A stretch of DNA of 64,000 nucleotides from Fidelibacterota bacterium (GTDB lineage Bacteria > Fidelibacterota > Marinisomatia > SCGC-AAA003-L08 > TS1B11), in NCBI GenBank assembly GCA_020354025.1, contig CP070638.1:814006-878005 (forward strand). Reading direction: 5' to 3'. The notes beneath the pieces are model-generated. The model made no database searches, was not told the origin of the DNA, and was given only the letters and a program-made list of their open reading frames with translations. A program made the position numbers and the translations under genes. The stretch's first letter is position 1. The number at the start of each line of letters is the position of its first letter. Shown piece by piece: positions 17,173 to 26,211 of this stretch.

Positions 17173-18321
17173 CTATGGAACAGGCACAACGTACACTTGT
17201 GAGGTGCCTGTCCGGTCGGATGTAAAACCAACAAATCGCCCGCTTCGGCTAAGGAAGGGATGGACATGCTGATGAGTGGTACTGGCGTCGGTCCAGCATA
17301 ATATCTTGTCTTCTCCCGTTCGGAGATTTAGCAGAATTAAGGGATTCGTATCCGGATCCTGACTGTCGGATATAAACCAGTTTTGATCGCGGGACGCAAT
17401 TCCATGACCGAGTCGGATGGTCTCGTGCGTGTAATGTTCCTGCCAGTCATTCCCCTCCTGGTTAATGGAGCAGATAGTGACCGGGAGCCATCCGGGAACG
17501 GTTTTCTTATAAAAGAAGAACCGCTTTCCATCGGCTGTCCAGGATTCATGTGTGGCACGGAAGCCATACGGGCAAGTTAAAAATTGGCGTGCCTGACCGG
17601 TTCTGGCATCCACAATCCACGTCCGTGCTCTTTTTTCCATTGGTAATGTCATATCATTTTGCGTGTCCGGCGATGGTACGAAGGTAACGAGATCGGGTTC
17701 GGTTGGACACACCTGGGGGTGTGATATCCGGCCCGCCCAGGTCAAGATGTTTTTAATCGCTTCTGTGGCAAGATTAACCTGGAAAAACCGGGTGCTGTCT
17801 TCCGAGCGACACACTACCACCGTGATATTGCCATCTGCGCTATAGGAACCAGCCCACCTGGGGCTGGAAGGAAAGCGACCTTCTCCCAGCATCACTGTAT
17901 CTATCCGACCGGTAGGCACATCCACACTGAGTAATGATTGACCGGCCTGGAATAAACAACGTCGGCCATCCGGATGCATATCGGGTGAGCCGATACGTTC
18001 AAAATTCGTTAGCTGGATGAGCTCTCCGTTAGTGAGGTCAGCTCTGTGAAGTTGGCGGCTCCCCGAGCGATCCGAATAAAAAACCAGGTAGCGATCATCC
18101 TCCGTGAAAGCCTGTCTTTCGAAGTAAAAGGCCTCGCTTGCAGAATCATGAGTGGTGATCTGCCAAACCGGGTGACCGGTCTTGGGGTCCGGTTGTTTTT
18201 CCCATTCGACCACTTTCTCTGACTGCCAGGGATATATGGCTGTTTGGAGATTCTTTTGAACAGAGCACGAGATAAATAGAACGGCAATAAGGTAAGGCGC
18301 AGTTTTTATATGTTTTCTCAC
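17173..18321 (-). CDS. oligogalacturonide-lyase-like beta-propeller lipoprotein
   Basis: A 382-aa lipoprotein (signal LIAVLFISC, lipobox Cys) whose body is a WD40/TolB-like propeller with repeated DRYLVFYSDRSG, DGRRCLFQ and GRFVGFTSDRTG blades. The blocks FYFERQAFTEDDRYLVFYSD, ATHESWTADGKRFFFY and HQHVHPFLS match oligogalacturonate lyase (PL22-type), in which His residues in the equivalent positions hold the metal. The Gln that precedes HxH in characterised enzymes is not at the expected spacing, so activity is uncertain. If active it would split unsaturated pectin oligomers in the periplasm. Two sugar-oxidoreductase-like genes follow divergently at 18.7 kb. Confidence 0.65.
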   Translation of the reverse strand: MRKHIKTAPYLIAVLFISCSVQKNLQTAIYPWQSEKVVEWEKQPDPKTGHPVWQITTHDSASEAFYFERQAFTEDDRYLVFYSDRSGSRQLHRADLTNGELIQLTNFERIGSPDMHPDGRRCLFQAGQSLLSVDVPTGRIDTVMLGEGRFPSSPRWAGSYSADGNITVVVCRSEDSTRFFQVNLATEAIKNILTWAGRISHPQVCPTEPDLVTFVPSPDTQNDMTLPMEKRARTWIVDARTGQARQFLTCPYGFRATHESWTADGKRFFFYKKTVPGWLPVTICSINQEGNDWQEHYTHETIRLGHGIASRDQNWFISDSQDPDTNPLILLNLRTGEDKILCWTDASTTHQHVHPFLSRSGRFVGFTSDRTGTSQVYVVPVP

Positions 18322-18741
18322 GATAAGCTCCCTTCTTTGGCATTCATCAGGAATTTATATTAAAATATCTTTGATTCTCATGTCAATGGAAATAAATCAT
18401 AATAGGAATGGCTAGTGGTACTTGGCTGAGCAGAGTGATCCACATCAGCCCTGCCGTCCCGGTTGTCCTTGACCTCCAGGTAGTATAAATTCCCTTAAAC
18501 TGTATCGTTACTACCCGTAATGGACGGAAATAAAAGAACTCCGTGCCGGTGGAGTCATATCCATCCGATCAGTTGATCAGGATGGCTGGCGTTCGGTTGA
18601 AAACTGCTTTGGGCGTGGCCGAGAATATAACCGGGGATAACGTTTTCTGGCAACATCAGCCGCAAAGGATCAGGTAAAAACCGGGAAATCATAGCTGCTT
18701 ATAGCATTAAAAGGGGGCACTGAGAAAAAGGAGACCGCAAA
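18322..18741. other. intergenic region, divergent promoters
   Basis: 420 bp separating divergent genes. A loose inverted repeat GGTAGT/ACTACC occurs near 18479-18518. The AAGGAG ribosome site of the next gene is at its right end. No other structure was recognised. Confidence 0.4.
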
Positions 18742-19983
18742 ATGGAAGAAAAACCGAAAACTGCCACTACGGGCAACAGCCAGAAGCATATCACCCGCAG
18801 TCGGTTTATCACCAAGGCCGGCACCGCCGCGCTCTCATTCATGATCATCAAACCCGGGCTCGTCCGCGGGACCAAGGCTAACTCAAAAATCACTCTGGGA
18901 GTGATCGGCTGCGGTGGAAGGGGGACCTGGATTGCCAACCTTTTTAACGAGCATGGCGGGTACCAGATTACAGCCGCGGCGGACTACTTCCAGGACCGGG
19001 TGGATGTCTTCGGCGAGAAATACCAGGTAGCCCAGTCCCGTCGGTTCATCAATCTGTCGTGCTATCAAAAGTTGCTGGAGCAGAAGCCAGACGCGGTGGC
19101 GATTATCAGTCCGCCTTATTTTCATCCCGAGCAGGCGGCAGCGGCGGTGGATGCCGGTTGTCACGTGTATATTGCCAAGCCGGTGGCCGTGGACGTACCT
19201 GGATGTCACAGTATCGCTCAAAGCGGCAGGGAAGCCTCGGCGAAAAAACGCTGCTTCCTAGTCGATTTCCAGACCCGGACCAACGCCTTATTCCGAGAAG
19301 CGATCAGGCGGGTCCATGACGGCGCAATCGGTGAGATAGCATTCGGCCAGTCGTCCTACCACGCCGACCGGCTTGCCGTTAAGGCCTCTCCCGATGGCAC
19401 TCGTGAGACGAACCTGCGGAACTGGGTATTCGATAAAACCCTATCCGGCGATATCATCACCGAACAGAATATCCATAGCCTGGATGTGGCCAGCTGGATT
19501 ATGAACCAGCCTCCGGTCTATGCCGTAGGAACAGGGGGGAGAAAAGTACGCACTGATGTAGGCGACTGTTGGGACCACTTTGCCTTGCTGTTCCAGTATC
19601 CAGGCCACGTGGGCATCACGTTCAGTTCCCGGCAGTTTAACGGTCACGACACTGTTGGTGGCATAAAGAACAGGGTATTCGGCTCGCTCGGCGTACTTGA
19701 GACCGAGTACGGTGGGGAGGTCCTAATCCGCGGTAAGAATTTCTATCGCGGCGGCAGGACCAATGAAATATACCGCAACGGCGCTGTCAGCAACATTGCC
19801 ACGTTCTATGATAGTATCACCAAGAAACGTTTCGATAACGCCACTGTTGCTCCCAGCGTGCGCAGCAACCTGGTGACCATCCTCGGGCGCACCGCCGCCT
19901 ACGAAGGCCGCATAGTCTACTGGGACGAGCTAATTGAGAGCGAAGCAAGGCTGGAGGTCGATCTGAAGGGTTTGAAAGCGTAG
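18742..19983 (+). CDS. Tat-exported Gfo/Idh/MocA oxidoreductase (1)
   Basis: A 413-aa NAD(P)-binding oxidoreductase of the Gfo/Idh/MocA family. A Tat-like N terminus (ITRSRFITKAGTAALSF) suggests export folded with its cofactor, as in glucose-fructose oxidoreductase. The Rossmann motif is LGVIGCGGRGTW at about residue 50, and the family motif VYIAKPVAVD follows at about 140 (usual EKP; here AKP). The C-terminal beta-sheet domain includes NIHSLDVASWIM with the catalytic His region. Substrate unknown. AAGGAG precedes the ATG by 9 nt. A second, related gene follows after about 60 bp, so the two are likely an operon. Confidence 0.85.
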   Translation: MEEKPKTATTGNSQKHITRSRFITKAGTAALSFMIIKPGLVRGTKANSKITLGVIGCGGRGTWIANLFNEHGGYQITAAADYFQDRVDVFGEKYQVAQSRRFINLSCYQKLLEQKPDAVAIISPPYFHPEQAAAAVDAGCHVYIAKPVAVDVPGCHSIAQSGREASAKKRCFLVDFQTRTNALFREAIRRVHDGAIGEIAFGQSSYHADRLAVKASPDGTRETNLRNWVFDKTLSGDIITEQNIHSLDVASWIMNQPPVYAVGTGGRKVRTDVGDCWDHFALLFQYPGHVGITFSSRQFNGHDTVGGIKNRVFGSLGVLETEYGGEVLIRGKNFYRGGRTNEIYRNGAVSNIATFYDSITKKRFDNATVAPSVRSNLVTILGRTAAYEGRIVYWDELIESEARLEVDLKGLKA

Positions 19984-20042
19984 GGCGGGAAGTTGAGAGT
20001 AAATTGCGTCACGCATAAATCATTTCAATGGGAGACGGTGTC

Positions 20043-21401
20043 ATGAAGTCAATTACCAGGAAGAGTTTTCTGTCAAAGTCGGGTAAGGGCCTTGCGGGTA
20101 CTGCTCTAGGTGGTCTGGCATGGTCCTCCCTAGGTCGGGACCGGGTGTTGGGTGCGAATGAGCGGATTGGCGTTGCCCTCATCGGCTGCGGTGGCCGGGG
20201 CAAGCTAGTTATACGGCATTTCATCGATCAGGGCGCCGCGATTCCTTATGTCTGCGATCTGCACGAGGAGCGTCTCGAGGAAGCCGCCGGACTCGTGGCC
20301 GAGCTACAGGGCCGAAAACCGAAAAAAACGAAGGATATGCGAAATACATTCGACTCTAAAGACGTGGACGCAGTGCTCATCTGTACACCCGATCACTGGC
20401 ACGGACCGATGAGCATCCTGGCCTGTCAGACTGGTAAAGATGTATACGTTGAAAAACCTCACGCCCACAACATCTGGGAAAGTCGCAAGATGGTCGAAGC
20501 CGCCCGTAAGCATAACCGTATCCTCCAAGTAGGCACCCAGAACCGGAGCGCGCCGTACAACCACGCGGCCCGAGAGTATGTAAAGAGTGACGAGCTCGGC
20601 GAAGTCCACCTGGTAAAAGTTTACAACCTCAAGAACAGTAAGACGCTGCAGCTGGGCAAGACCGATCCACCTCCCAGGGGCTTCAACTGGGATAAATGGC
20701 TTGGCCCCGCACCGAAGCGCCCCTACCATTACAACATCTTCCGCAGTGGCTGGCACCATTTCTGGGACTTCAGTGGCGGTGATCTGGCCGATGATGGCAT
20801 CCACCAGCTGGACCTAGCCATGATGCTCCTGGGCAATCCCGACCTTCCCGCGGCCGTGTGCTGTTCCGGCGGCCGGATGCACCACCGGGACGATGACTCT
20901 GAGGTGCCCGACGTGCAGATCGCCACCTTCAACTTCGATGGCCTTGTTATGACCCTTGAGGCCACAACCTACCCGCGCTACATGCGCAAGACCACTGGTA
21001 CAATACGTCGGAAAGATGAGTTCCCCTACTGGACCCAGAACGCCACCCGCGTGGAGCTATACGGATCGGAGCTAATGATGACCATCGGGCGGCACGGCGG
21101 AGGTTGGCAGGTGGTAACCTCCGGAGGCAAGGTGGTGGAGCAGATGTACGGGCGACCAGCCGACGCCCCCCACGTACAGGACTTCCTCAATTGCGTAAAG
21201 AGCCGCAAGTCACCCAACGCCGATATCGAAATCGCCCACCCTAGTATGACCATGATCCACATGGCCAACATCGCTCATCGCGTAGGCAACGTGAAGCTAA
21301 GGATCGAACCCGGAGCTGAGCGCTTTATTGATAGCAATGAGGCGAACCAGCTGCTTAAACGCACCTATCGCAAGGGGTACGATCTGCCCGAACGGGTGTA
21401 G
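20043..21401 (+). CDS. Tat-exported Gfo/Idh/MocA oxidoreductase (2)
   Basis: A paralogue of the preceding gene, 452 aa from ATG 20043. The N terminus (SITRKSFLSKSGKGLAGTA) is Tat-like. IGVALIGCGGRGKL is the dinucleotide loop, and CTPDHWHGPMSILA with VYVEKPHAHNIWES give the canonical EKP motif. DDGIHQLDLAMMLLGNP carries the catalytic-region His. Members of this Tat subfamily are abundant in polysaccharide-degrading bacteria and oxidise or isomerise sugars or glycosides in the periplasm. I prefer ATG 20043 over 20028 because GGGAG lies inside the extra codons at the correct spacing. Confidence 0.87.
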   Translation: MKSITRKSFLSKSGKGLAGTALGGLAWSSLGRDRVLGANERIGVALIGCGGRGKLVIRHFIDQGAAIPYVCDLHEERLEEAAGLVAELQGRKPKKTKDMRNTFDSKDVDAVLICTPDHWHGPMSILACQTGKDVYVEKPHAHNIWESRKMVEAARKHNRILQVGTQNRSAPYNHAAREYVKSDELGEVHLVKVYNLKNSKTLQLGKTDPPPRGFNWDKWLGPAPKRPYHYNIFRSGWHHFWDFSGGDLADDGIHQLDLAMMLLGNPDLPAAVCCSGGRMHHRDDDSEVPDVQIATFNFDGLVMTLEATTYPRYMRKTTGTIRRKDEFPYWTQNATRVELYGSELMMTIGRHGGGWQVVTSGGKVVEQMYGRPADAPHVQDFLNCVKSRKSPNADIEIAHPSMTMIHMANIAHRVGNVKLRIEPGAERFIDSNEANQLLKRTYRKGYDLPERV

Positions 21402-21622
21402 CAATCGGAGGAGTTGATTAGGACCTTAGATTACAGTGCCCTGTGAACTGGCTTGGGGAATGGCAATGTGGTGATGGATTAACCCAACCCTGCTGATAAA
21501 TGACAACCAATTGTCGGGTAATATGAACGTTTTGCTATACAAGGTATTTTGCTGACGCCCAGTCGATATAATCAGGGCAGGCCAGATGGATCTTGTTTAA
21601 ATATATTAGACCTGTTGACAGA

Positions 21623-22696
21623 ATGAGCAGATCAAGAACTGGAAATTGCCGGTTGTGCAATCGTGCATTGCCGCACTATTCCGCGACAATTGGCATCTGC
21701 GTCAGTTGCCTCCGCACGAAATTCCCCATCGCACGCTCTCTAGTAGAGGCGATTCATGCCGATTCGCGGGCGGAGTTTGATCTGCCGGCAAAGCCCCTGA
21801 GCAATACCGACGGTATCAGGTGCACATTATGCAGCAATGAGTGTGTCATTGGCGAAGCGGAGCGTGGCTTTTGTGGATTGCGTACGGTTCGCAAGGGCAA
21901 ATTGATACACTGTGCTGGAACATCTCCGCGCGGGCTTCTGCACTGGTACCGGGATCCGTTGCCAACCAACTGCGTCGCTGACTGGATCTGCGAAGGGAGC
22001 CAACATCCAGGCAGCCACAATCTGGCGGTATTTTATAAAAGCTGCACGGCAAATTGTCTTTTCTGCCAGAACTGGCATTTTCGCAGAGCTTCACCGACGA
22101 ATTCTGAGACCATCAGCGCACTGGAACTCGCATCGGCTGCTAATTCGGATACATTTTGCGTGTGTTTCTTTGGCGGTGATCCTTCGTCGCAGATGCCGCA
22201 CGCGCTTGCTGCGGCCAAGCATCTTGCCCAGCAAGGAGTACGTGTGTGCTGGGAGACGAATGGTATGATGCATCCGAAACTGCTCAATGCTGCCGTTGAG
22301 TATTCGGTCCGCACTGGTGGTTGCATCAAATTCGATCTGAAAGCCTTCGATGAAGAGGTACATCTGGCATTAACCGGCGTTTCTAACCGACGAACCAAGG
22401 AGAACTTTATCCGTGCTGCCAGGCGGATTGCCGAACGTCCGAAGATACCACTTGTCATTGCCAGTACCCTCCTTGTACCAGGCTATATTGACGCTGATCA
22501 GGTAAGTAGGATTGCGGATTTCGTTGCTAAGATCAATCCGGAGATTCCCTACGCGCTGCTGGCTTTCGCACCTAACTTCCATATGTGCGATTCGCAATAC
22601 ACCTCAATACGACATGCCCGGGAAGCTGAGGCAGCCGCGCGCGGAGCCGGGCTAGACACTGTACGCATAGGGAATCAGCATTTACTGGGATTGTAG
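21623..22696 (+). CDS. PflA-like radical SAM protein with N-terminal zinc ribbon
   Basis: About 357 aa. The N terminus has two CxxC pairs (CRLCNRAL, then CVSC), a likely zinc ribbon. A further cysteine block CTLCSNECVIGEAERGFCG precedes the radical SAM motif CTANCLFCQNW (CX3CX2C), with FFGGDPSS as the following GGE-like motif. The arrangement matches COG1180 proteins related to pyruvate-formate-lyase activase and to the radical SAM member of the AMMECR1/MEMO trio, here in the subgroup carrying YRDPLPTNCVADWIC. The product is unknown. TTG 21593 would add ten residues; neither start has a good ribosome site. Confidence 0.75.
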   Translation: MSRSRTGNCRLCNRALPHYSATIGICVSCLRTKFPIARSLVEAIHADSRAEFDLPAKPLSNTDGIRCTLCSNECVIGEAERGFCGLRTVRKGKLIHCAGTSPRGLLHWYRDPLPTNCVADWICEGSQHPGSHNLAVFYKSCTANCLFCQNWHFRRASPTNSETISALELASAANSDTFCVCFFGGDPSSQMPHALAAAKHLAQQGVRVCWETNGMMHPKLLNAAVEYSVRTGGCIKFDLKAFDEEVHLALTGVSNRRTKENFIRAARRIAERPKIPLVIASTLLVPGYIDADQVSRIADFVAKINPEIPYALLAFAPNFHMCDSQYTSIRHAREAEAAARGAGLDTVRIGNQHLLGL

Positions 22697-22898
22697 TGGG
22701 GACAGTGCTGATTTCAACATATCAATTTGCTGGTGGATCTGCCTTGCTAGGAGTGAGAACAAGCCTTATTTCCGCCGCAATGTCAGAGGACTAATCGTAC
22801 ATTCCGATGTCCCTCGGAGCGAGTAGGGAACAAGCAATCCAGGATGAACCAGTTGAAGGCAACGACCGCCCGGGATATTATTTAATAAGCACAAAAGT

Positions 22899-24152
22899 AT
22901 GAGCATACTGATTAGAAAAGTCCAGTTAAACGGCGAAGTAAGAGATATTCTTGTTGAAGGTAGCCTCATCAAGGAGATCAATGCTGATCTTCAGATGGCT
23001 GCAGAGATCATTATCGATGGAAGTGGTAAAGCCGCCCTGCCGTCGTTTTTCAACGGCCATACGCACGCGGCAATGGTCCTGCTGCGCGGTTATGCCGATG
23101 ATCTTTCGCTCAGTGAATGGCTCAACAATAAAATCTGGCCCACCGAAGCGCGACTGACCGAAGAGGACGTCTATTGGGGGACCAGGCTCGCCTGCCTGGA
23201 AATGATCAAGTCGGGGACAACGTTTTTCAATGACATGTACTGGCATTTTCATGGCGTTGCCCGGGCGGTTGAGGACTCGGGTATCCGGGCGGCGCCGTCG
23301 GCGGTTTTCATTGACCTATACGATAAATCGAAGGCAGCCGAACAGATAGCATTGAACCGGAGACTATTCGAAGAATCAAAACGCTACAGCAACCGGGTGC
23401 TCTTCGCTCTTGGCCCTCATGCCATCTACACAGTCTCCAAAGAAAGCCTGCAGTGGGCCAGAGACTTTGCTGCTGAGAATGATGTCTTCATCCATCTGCA
23501 TTTATCCGAAACTGAGAAGGAGGTTGAGGATTGCATCCGGCAACATGGCAAACGCCCGGTGGAATACCTGCACGACATCGGCTTTCTGGGACCCCAGGTT
23601 ATTGCCGCCCATGCCATCTGGCTGGAAGACCGGGAGATTGAGTTGCTTGAGGAACACGATGTGAAGCTGGTCTATAATCCAACGTCCAACATGAAGCTGG
23701 CATCCGGAGTTTTTCCCTATACAAAAATAACGGATCGCGAAATCGCCGCAGTCCTGGGAACGGATGGGTGTGCCTCAAATAACAATCTTGATATGCTGGA
23801 GGAGATGAAGTTTGCCGCCCTGCTGCAGAAGATGAATAGTAATAATCCCACTGTCTTATCCGCCCATGACGTGTTTCAGCTGGCAACAGCGGCACCGGCC
23901 AGGGTTTTCAATATTAACAGCGGGAGCATCGAGGAGGGCAAAGTCGCTGACCTTATACTGGTGGATCTGAGCGATATCAACCTGGTGCCGAACCACCAGC
24001 TTATTCCGAATATCGTCTATTCCGGTAATGGAGGTTGTGTGGATACCACCATCTGCGACGGTAAGATATTAATGCAAAACAAAAGGGTGGAAGGTGAAGA
24101 AGAAGTCCTGGAGAGGGCAAGGGAGGTGGCATTTGCTCTAACGGCATCCTAG
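22899..24152 (+). CDS. mtaD: amidohydrolase, 5-methylthioadenosine/S-adenosylhomocysteine deaminase type
   Basis: A 417-aa metal-dependent hydrolase. NGHTHAAMVLLRGYADD carries the HxH metal ligands and the MtaD/SsnA family wording. ALGPHAIYTVS and HLHLSETEKEVEDC give the substrate-binding and third-His regions, and LGTDGCASNNNLDM gives the catalytic Asp. Family enzymes deaminate methylthioadenosine to methylthioinosine and SAH to S-inosylhomocysteine. Function is supported by context: the two genes facing it encode MtnA and a class II aldolase of the same salvage route. Its TAG stop (24150-24152) overlaps the complementary stop of the aldolase gene. Confidence 0.85.
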   Translation: MSILIRKVQLNGEVRDILVEGSLIKEINADLQMAAEIIIDGSGKAALPSFFNGHTHAAMVLLRGYADDLSLSEWLNNKIWPTEARLTEEDVYWGTRLACLEMIKSGTTFFNDMYWHFHGVARAVEDSGIRAAPSAVFIDLYDKSKAAEQIALNRRLFEESKRYSNRVLFALGPHAIYTVSKESLQWARDFAAENDVFIHLHLSETEKEVEDCIRQHGKRPVEYLHDIGFLGPQVIAAHAIWLEDREIELLEEHDVKLVYNPTSNMKLASGVFPYTKITDREIAAVLGTDGCASNNNLDMLEEMKFAALLQKMNSNNPTVLSAHDVFQLATAAPARVFNINSGSIEEGKVADLILVDLSDINLVPNHQLIPNIVYSGNGGCVDTTICDGKILMQNKRVEGEEEVLERAREVAFALTAS

Positions 24153-24739
24153 CCGCTTGCCTGCCGGGCCATGTTATGATACCGTATGGCCTGATTACCC
24201 GCCTCTTCCATATCTCCGCCAAGGGATACGAATCCGTGGTTCCTGATTATGACGTAGGTGCTATCTTCGATTGCCTCCAACACCTCATTTGCCAGCTGAA
24301 TAGTGCCGTACGGTTGCTCTGTTCTGGTAATGGGAAGTCCCAACTTCCCGGCTTTCTTTAACACCAGGTCATCATGCCCGTGAAATTGAGCCTTGATGTG
24401 GGGTTTTGCATGGTACAATACGATATGCATCAAGGATTCAGATGAAGGATCTTTCAAGCCGGAGGCGGTAATCTGGTTGTTATCGATATCGGCATCAATG
24501 ATGAGCGTAAAGTCGCCAACCCTCAAATCTCCTAGATTGGCGCGGGCGGCGGTGATAATGATCCCTCCAGGGGACCGGATACTCATGTTGCCGGCGAAGA
24601 ATCCATCTTGATAGGGGGCTAAGCCTAGCTCAGCAAATTTCCGGCACCACTGACACAATTCATCCAGATGCTCATCGGTTGGTATCTGCCTCGAGACAAA
24701 TACTGTTCGAAACTTTGCCCCGCGATAGACTTTAGACAT
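24149..24739 (-). CDS. class II aldolase/adducin family protein (methylthioribulose-1-P aldolase or dehydratase)
   Basis: A 196-aa class II aldolase. The zinc ligands FHGHDD and IIRNHGF and the family block GFFAGNMSIRSPGG are present. It begins inside the 3' end of mtnA (8-nt overlap), so the two are translationally coupled. That context says its substrate is 5-methylthioribulose-1-phosphate. MtnB would dehydrate it in the classical methionine salvage pathway. Ald2-type aldolases cleave it to DHAP and methylthioacetaldehyde in the DHAP shunt. The absence of mtnC, mtnD and mtnE nearby tilts towards Ald2, but the sequence alone cannot decide. A longer frame exists upstream but overlaps mtnA and encodes no aldolase residues. 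Confidence 0.8.
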   Translation of the reverse strand: MSKVYRGAKFRTVFVSRQIPTDEHLDELCQWCRKFAELGLAPYQDGFFAGNMSIRSPGGIIITAARANLGDLRVGDFTLIIDADIDNNQITASGLKDPSSESLMHIVLYHAKPHIKAQFHGHDDLVLKKAGKLGLPITRTEQPYGTIQLANEVLEAIEDSTYVIIRNHGFVSLGGDMEEAGNQAIRYHNMARQASG

Positions 24740-25766
24740 TTCCTGACGCCAATAACTTGATCTCGGCAGGTTTGAATATGCCCTTTTCGGTGATGATACC
24801 CTCAATATACTCAGCGGGCGTGATATCGAAAGCGGGATTTCGGGCGCGGCTGTCCATGGGCGCGATTCTCTTCCCATCGATGATGAGGACTTCACTTTCA
24901 TCCCGCTCTTCAATCGGGATATGCTCACCCGAATCACACCGAAAATCGATGGTTGAGATTGGGGCCGCGATATAAAAAGGAACATCGTTCGCTCTCGCAA
25001 GCACAGCCTTCTCATAAGTCCCTATTTTATTGGCCGCATCGCCATTGGCGGCGATACGGTCAGCGCCGGTGATAACAATATCGATCTCCCCCTTTTGCAT
25101 GTAATAGCCCGCAGCATTATCCGCGATGATCAGATGCTTGATACTCTCCTGCGAGAGTTCCCAGGCCGTAAGTTTGGCCCCCTGCAATCGGGGACGGGTC
25201 TCATCCACATATACCGTAATGTTTTTCCCCTCATAGTGCGCCACGCGGACGACCGCCAGAGCGGTGCCGTAGTCCACAGTCGCCAGAGCACCGGCGTTGC
25301 AGTGGGTCAAGATGACGGCTCCATCACGAATCAGTTGGTTCCCGAGTTCCCCGATCTTTCGACAGGCCTCCACGCTTTGGTCCGCGTAGGCTTCCGCGGC
25401 CTTGATGGCGGCCTGTTGCATCGCTGGAAGATCTGCTTCACGGGCGATTTTATCGAAAACGGTATTGAGGGCGTGGGTGAGATCGTAGGCCGTAGGCCGC
25501 GTGGCGTGGAAAAACTGTTTCAAGCTTTCAATCTCGTCGAGATCACCCCGGTCCAGCTGACTGACGGCCTGGGCCAAGCCGTACGCTCCCATTGCTCCAA
25601 TGGCTGGCGCCCCACGAATAATCATGGACTCGATTGATCTGGCCACTTCGTGGTGATCATGTAATGACACAATTTCAAATCTGCCGGGCAGCAACGTCTG
25701 ATCGATTGTTTTGATAGCCTCATCGTCCATCCATACGGTGCGATAGGGTTGGCCGTTAATGATCAC
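24732..25766 (-). CDS. mtnA: S-methyl-5-thioribose-1-phosphate isomerase
   Basis: MtnA converts methylthioribose-1-phosphate to methylthioribulose-1-phosphate, the step common to methionine salvage and the DHAP shunt. At 344 aa it is normal for the family. Visible signatures: RSIESMIIRGAPAIGAMGAY near the N terminus, ILTHCNAGALATVDYGTAL with the catalytic Cys, and DIVITGADRIAANGDAANKIGTYE with the catalytic Asp. YIAAPISTID follows. The start is GTG with an excellent AAAGGAGG 6 nt upstream. It forms a two-gene operon with the aldolase and is convergent with mtaD. Confidence 0.93.
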   Translation of the reverse strand: MIINGQPYRTVWMDDEAIKTIDQTLLPGRFEIVSLHDHHEVARSIESMIIRGAPAIGAMGAYGLAQAVSQLDRGDLDEIESLKQFFHATRPTAYDLTHALNTVFDKIAREADLPAMQQAAIKAAEAYADQSVEACRKIGELGNQLIRDGAVILTHCNAGALATVDYGTALAVVRVAHYEGKNITVYVDETRPRLQGAKLTAWELSQESIKHLIIADNAAGYYMQKGEIDIVITGADRIAANGDAANKIGTYEKAVLARANDVPFYIAAPISTIDFRCDSGEHIPIEERDESEVLIIDGKRIAPMDSRARNPAFDITPAEYIEGIITEKGIFKPAEIKLLASGNV

Positions 25767-26211
25767 GTCGCCTCCTTTACAGACCTGCGTTGATCGCTTC
25801 GACAGGTGTGCCTATTATAGATCTAAAGCTCATGTTCGAATCAGCGAGAGTTTAAACTAAGTGATTAACTTTGGAATTACAAGGTTCTCCCAGTGCTCTG
25901 GCCGTAGTAGAAGGGAAGGAAAAACAGATAAGTCTGCAAGTTTCGTCGGAGACAGGGATGAATTGATCGGAATAAGGTCAACATGGGCTGTGCTATGGTC
26001 CCCTCCCCTGGAACACAACTTGAACCTCACCGATAGACCTATCAATGACAGCATGAAGATGTGCTCTTCATGACAGTACCTTTTGGAACATCGAACGGAA
26101 TTGTTTACCTTAGAACGTGAATCATAGTATGTGATTCCAAGCGGCTGGGCTGAGAAAAAAATAGTATCGCCCCGGCCCATGCAAAACTACCCACTTAAAA
26201 AGGTATTAGGC
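25767..26211. other. intergenic region between mtnA and aldose epimerase
   Basis: About 445 bp between divergent genes. I see no riboswitch fold, repeat or credible small gene. A short inverted repeat (GAAGATGTGCTCTTC) occurs near 26053-26067. Confidence 0.4.

Noticed and set aside
25095-25637. 180-aa plus-strand frame inside mtnA
   Set aside because: Shadow of mtnA.
25767-25860. SAM-type riboswitch in front of mtnA
   Set aside because: Checked for the paired stems and kink-turn sequence expected of SAM-I; not seen.
25857-26180. 107-aa minus-strand frame in the mtnA-galM gap
   Set aside because: No motif, no ribosome site, overlaps the probable galM promoter; looks random.
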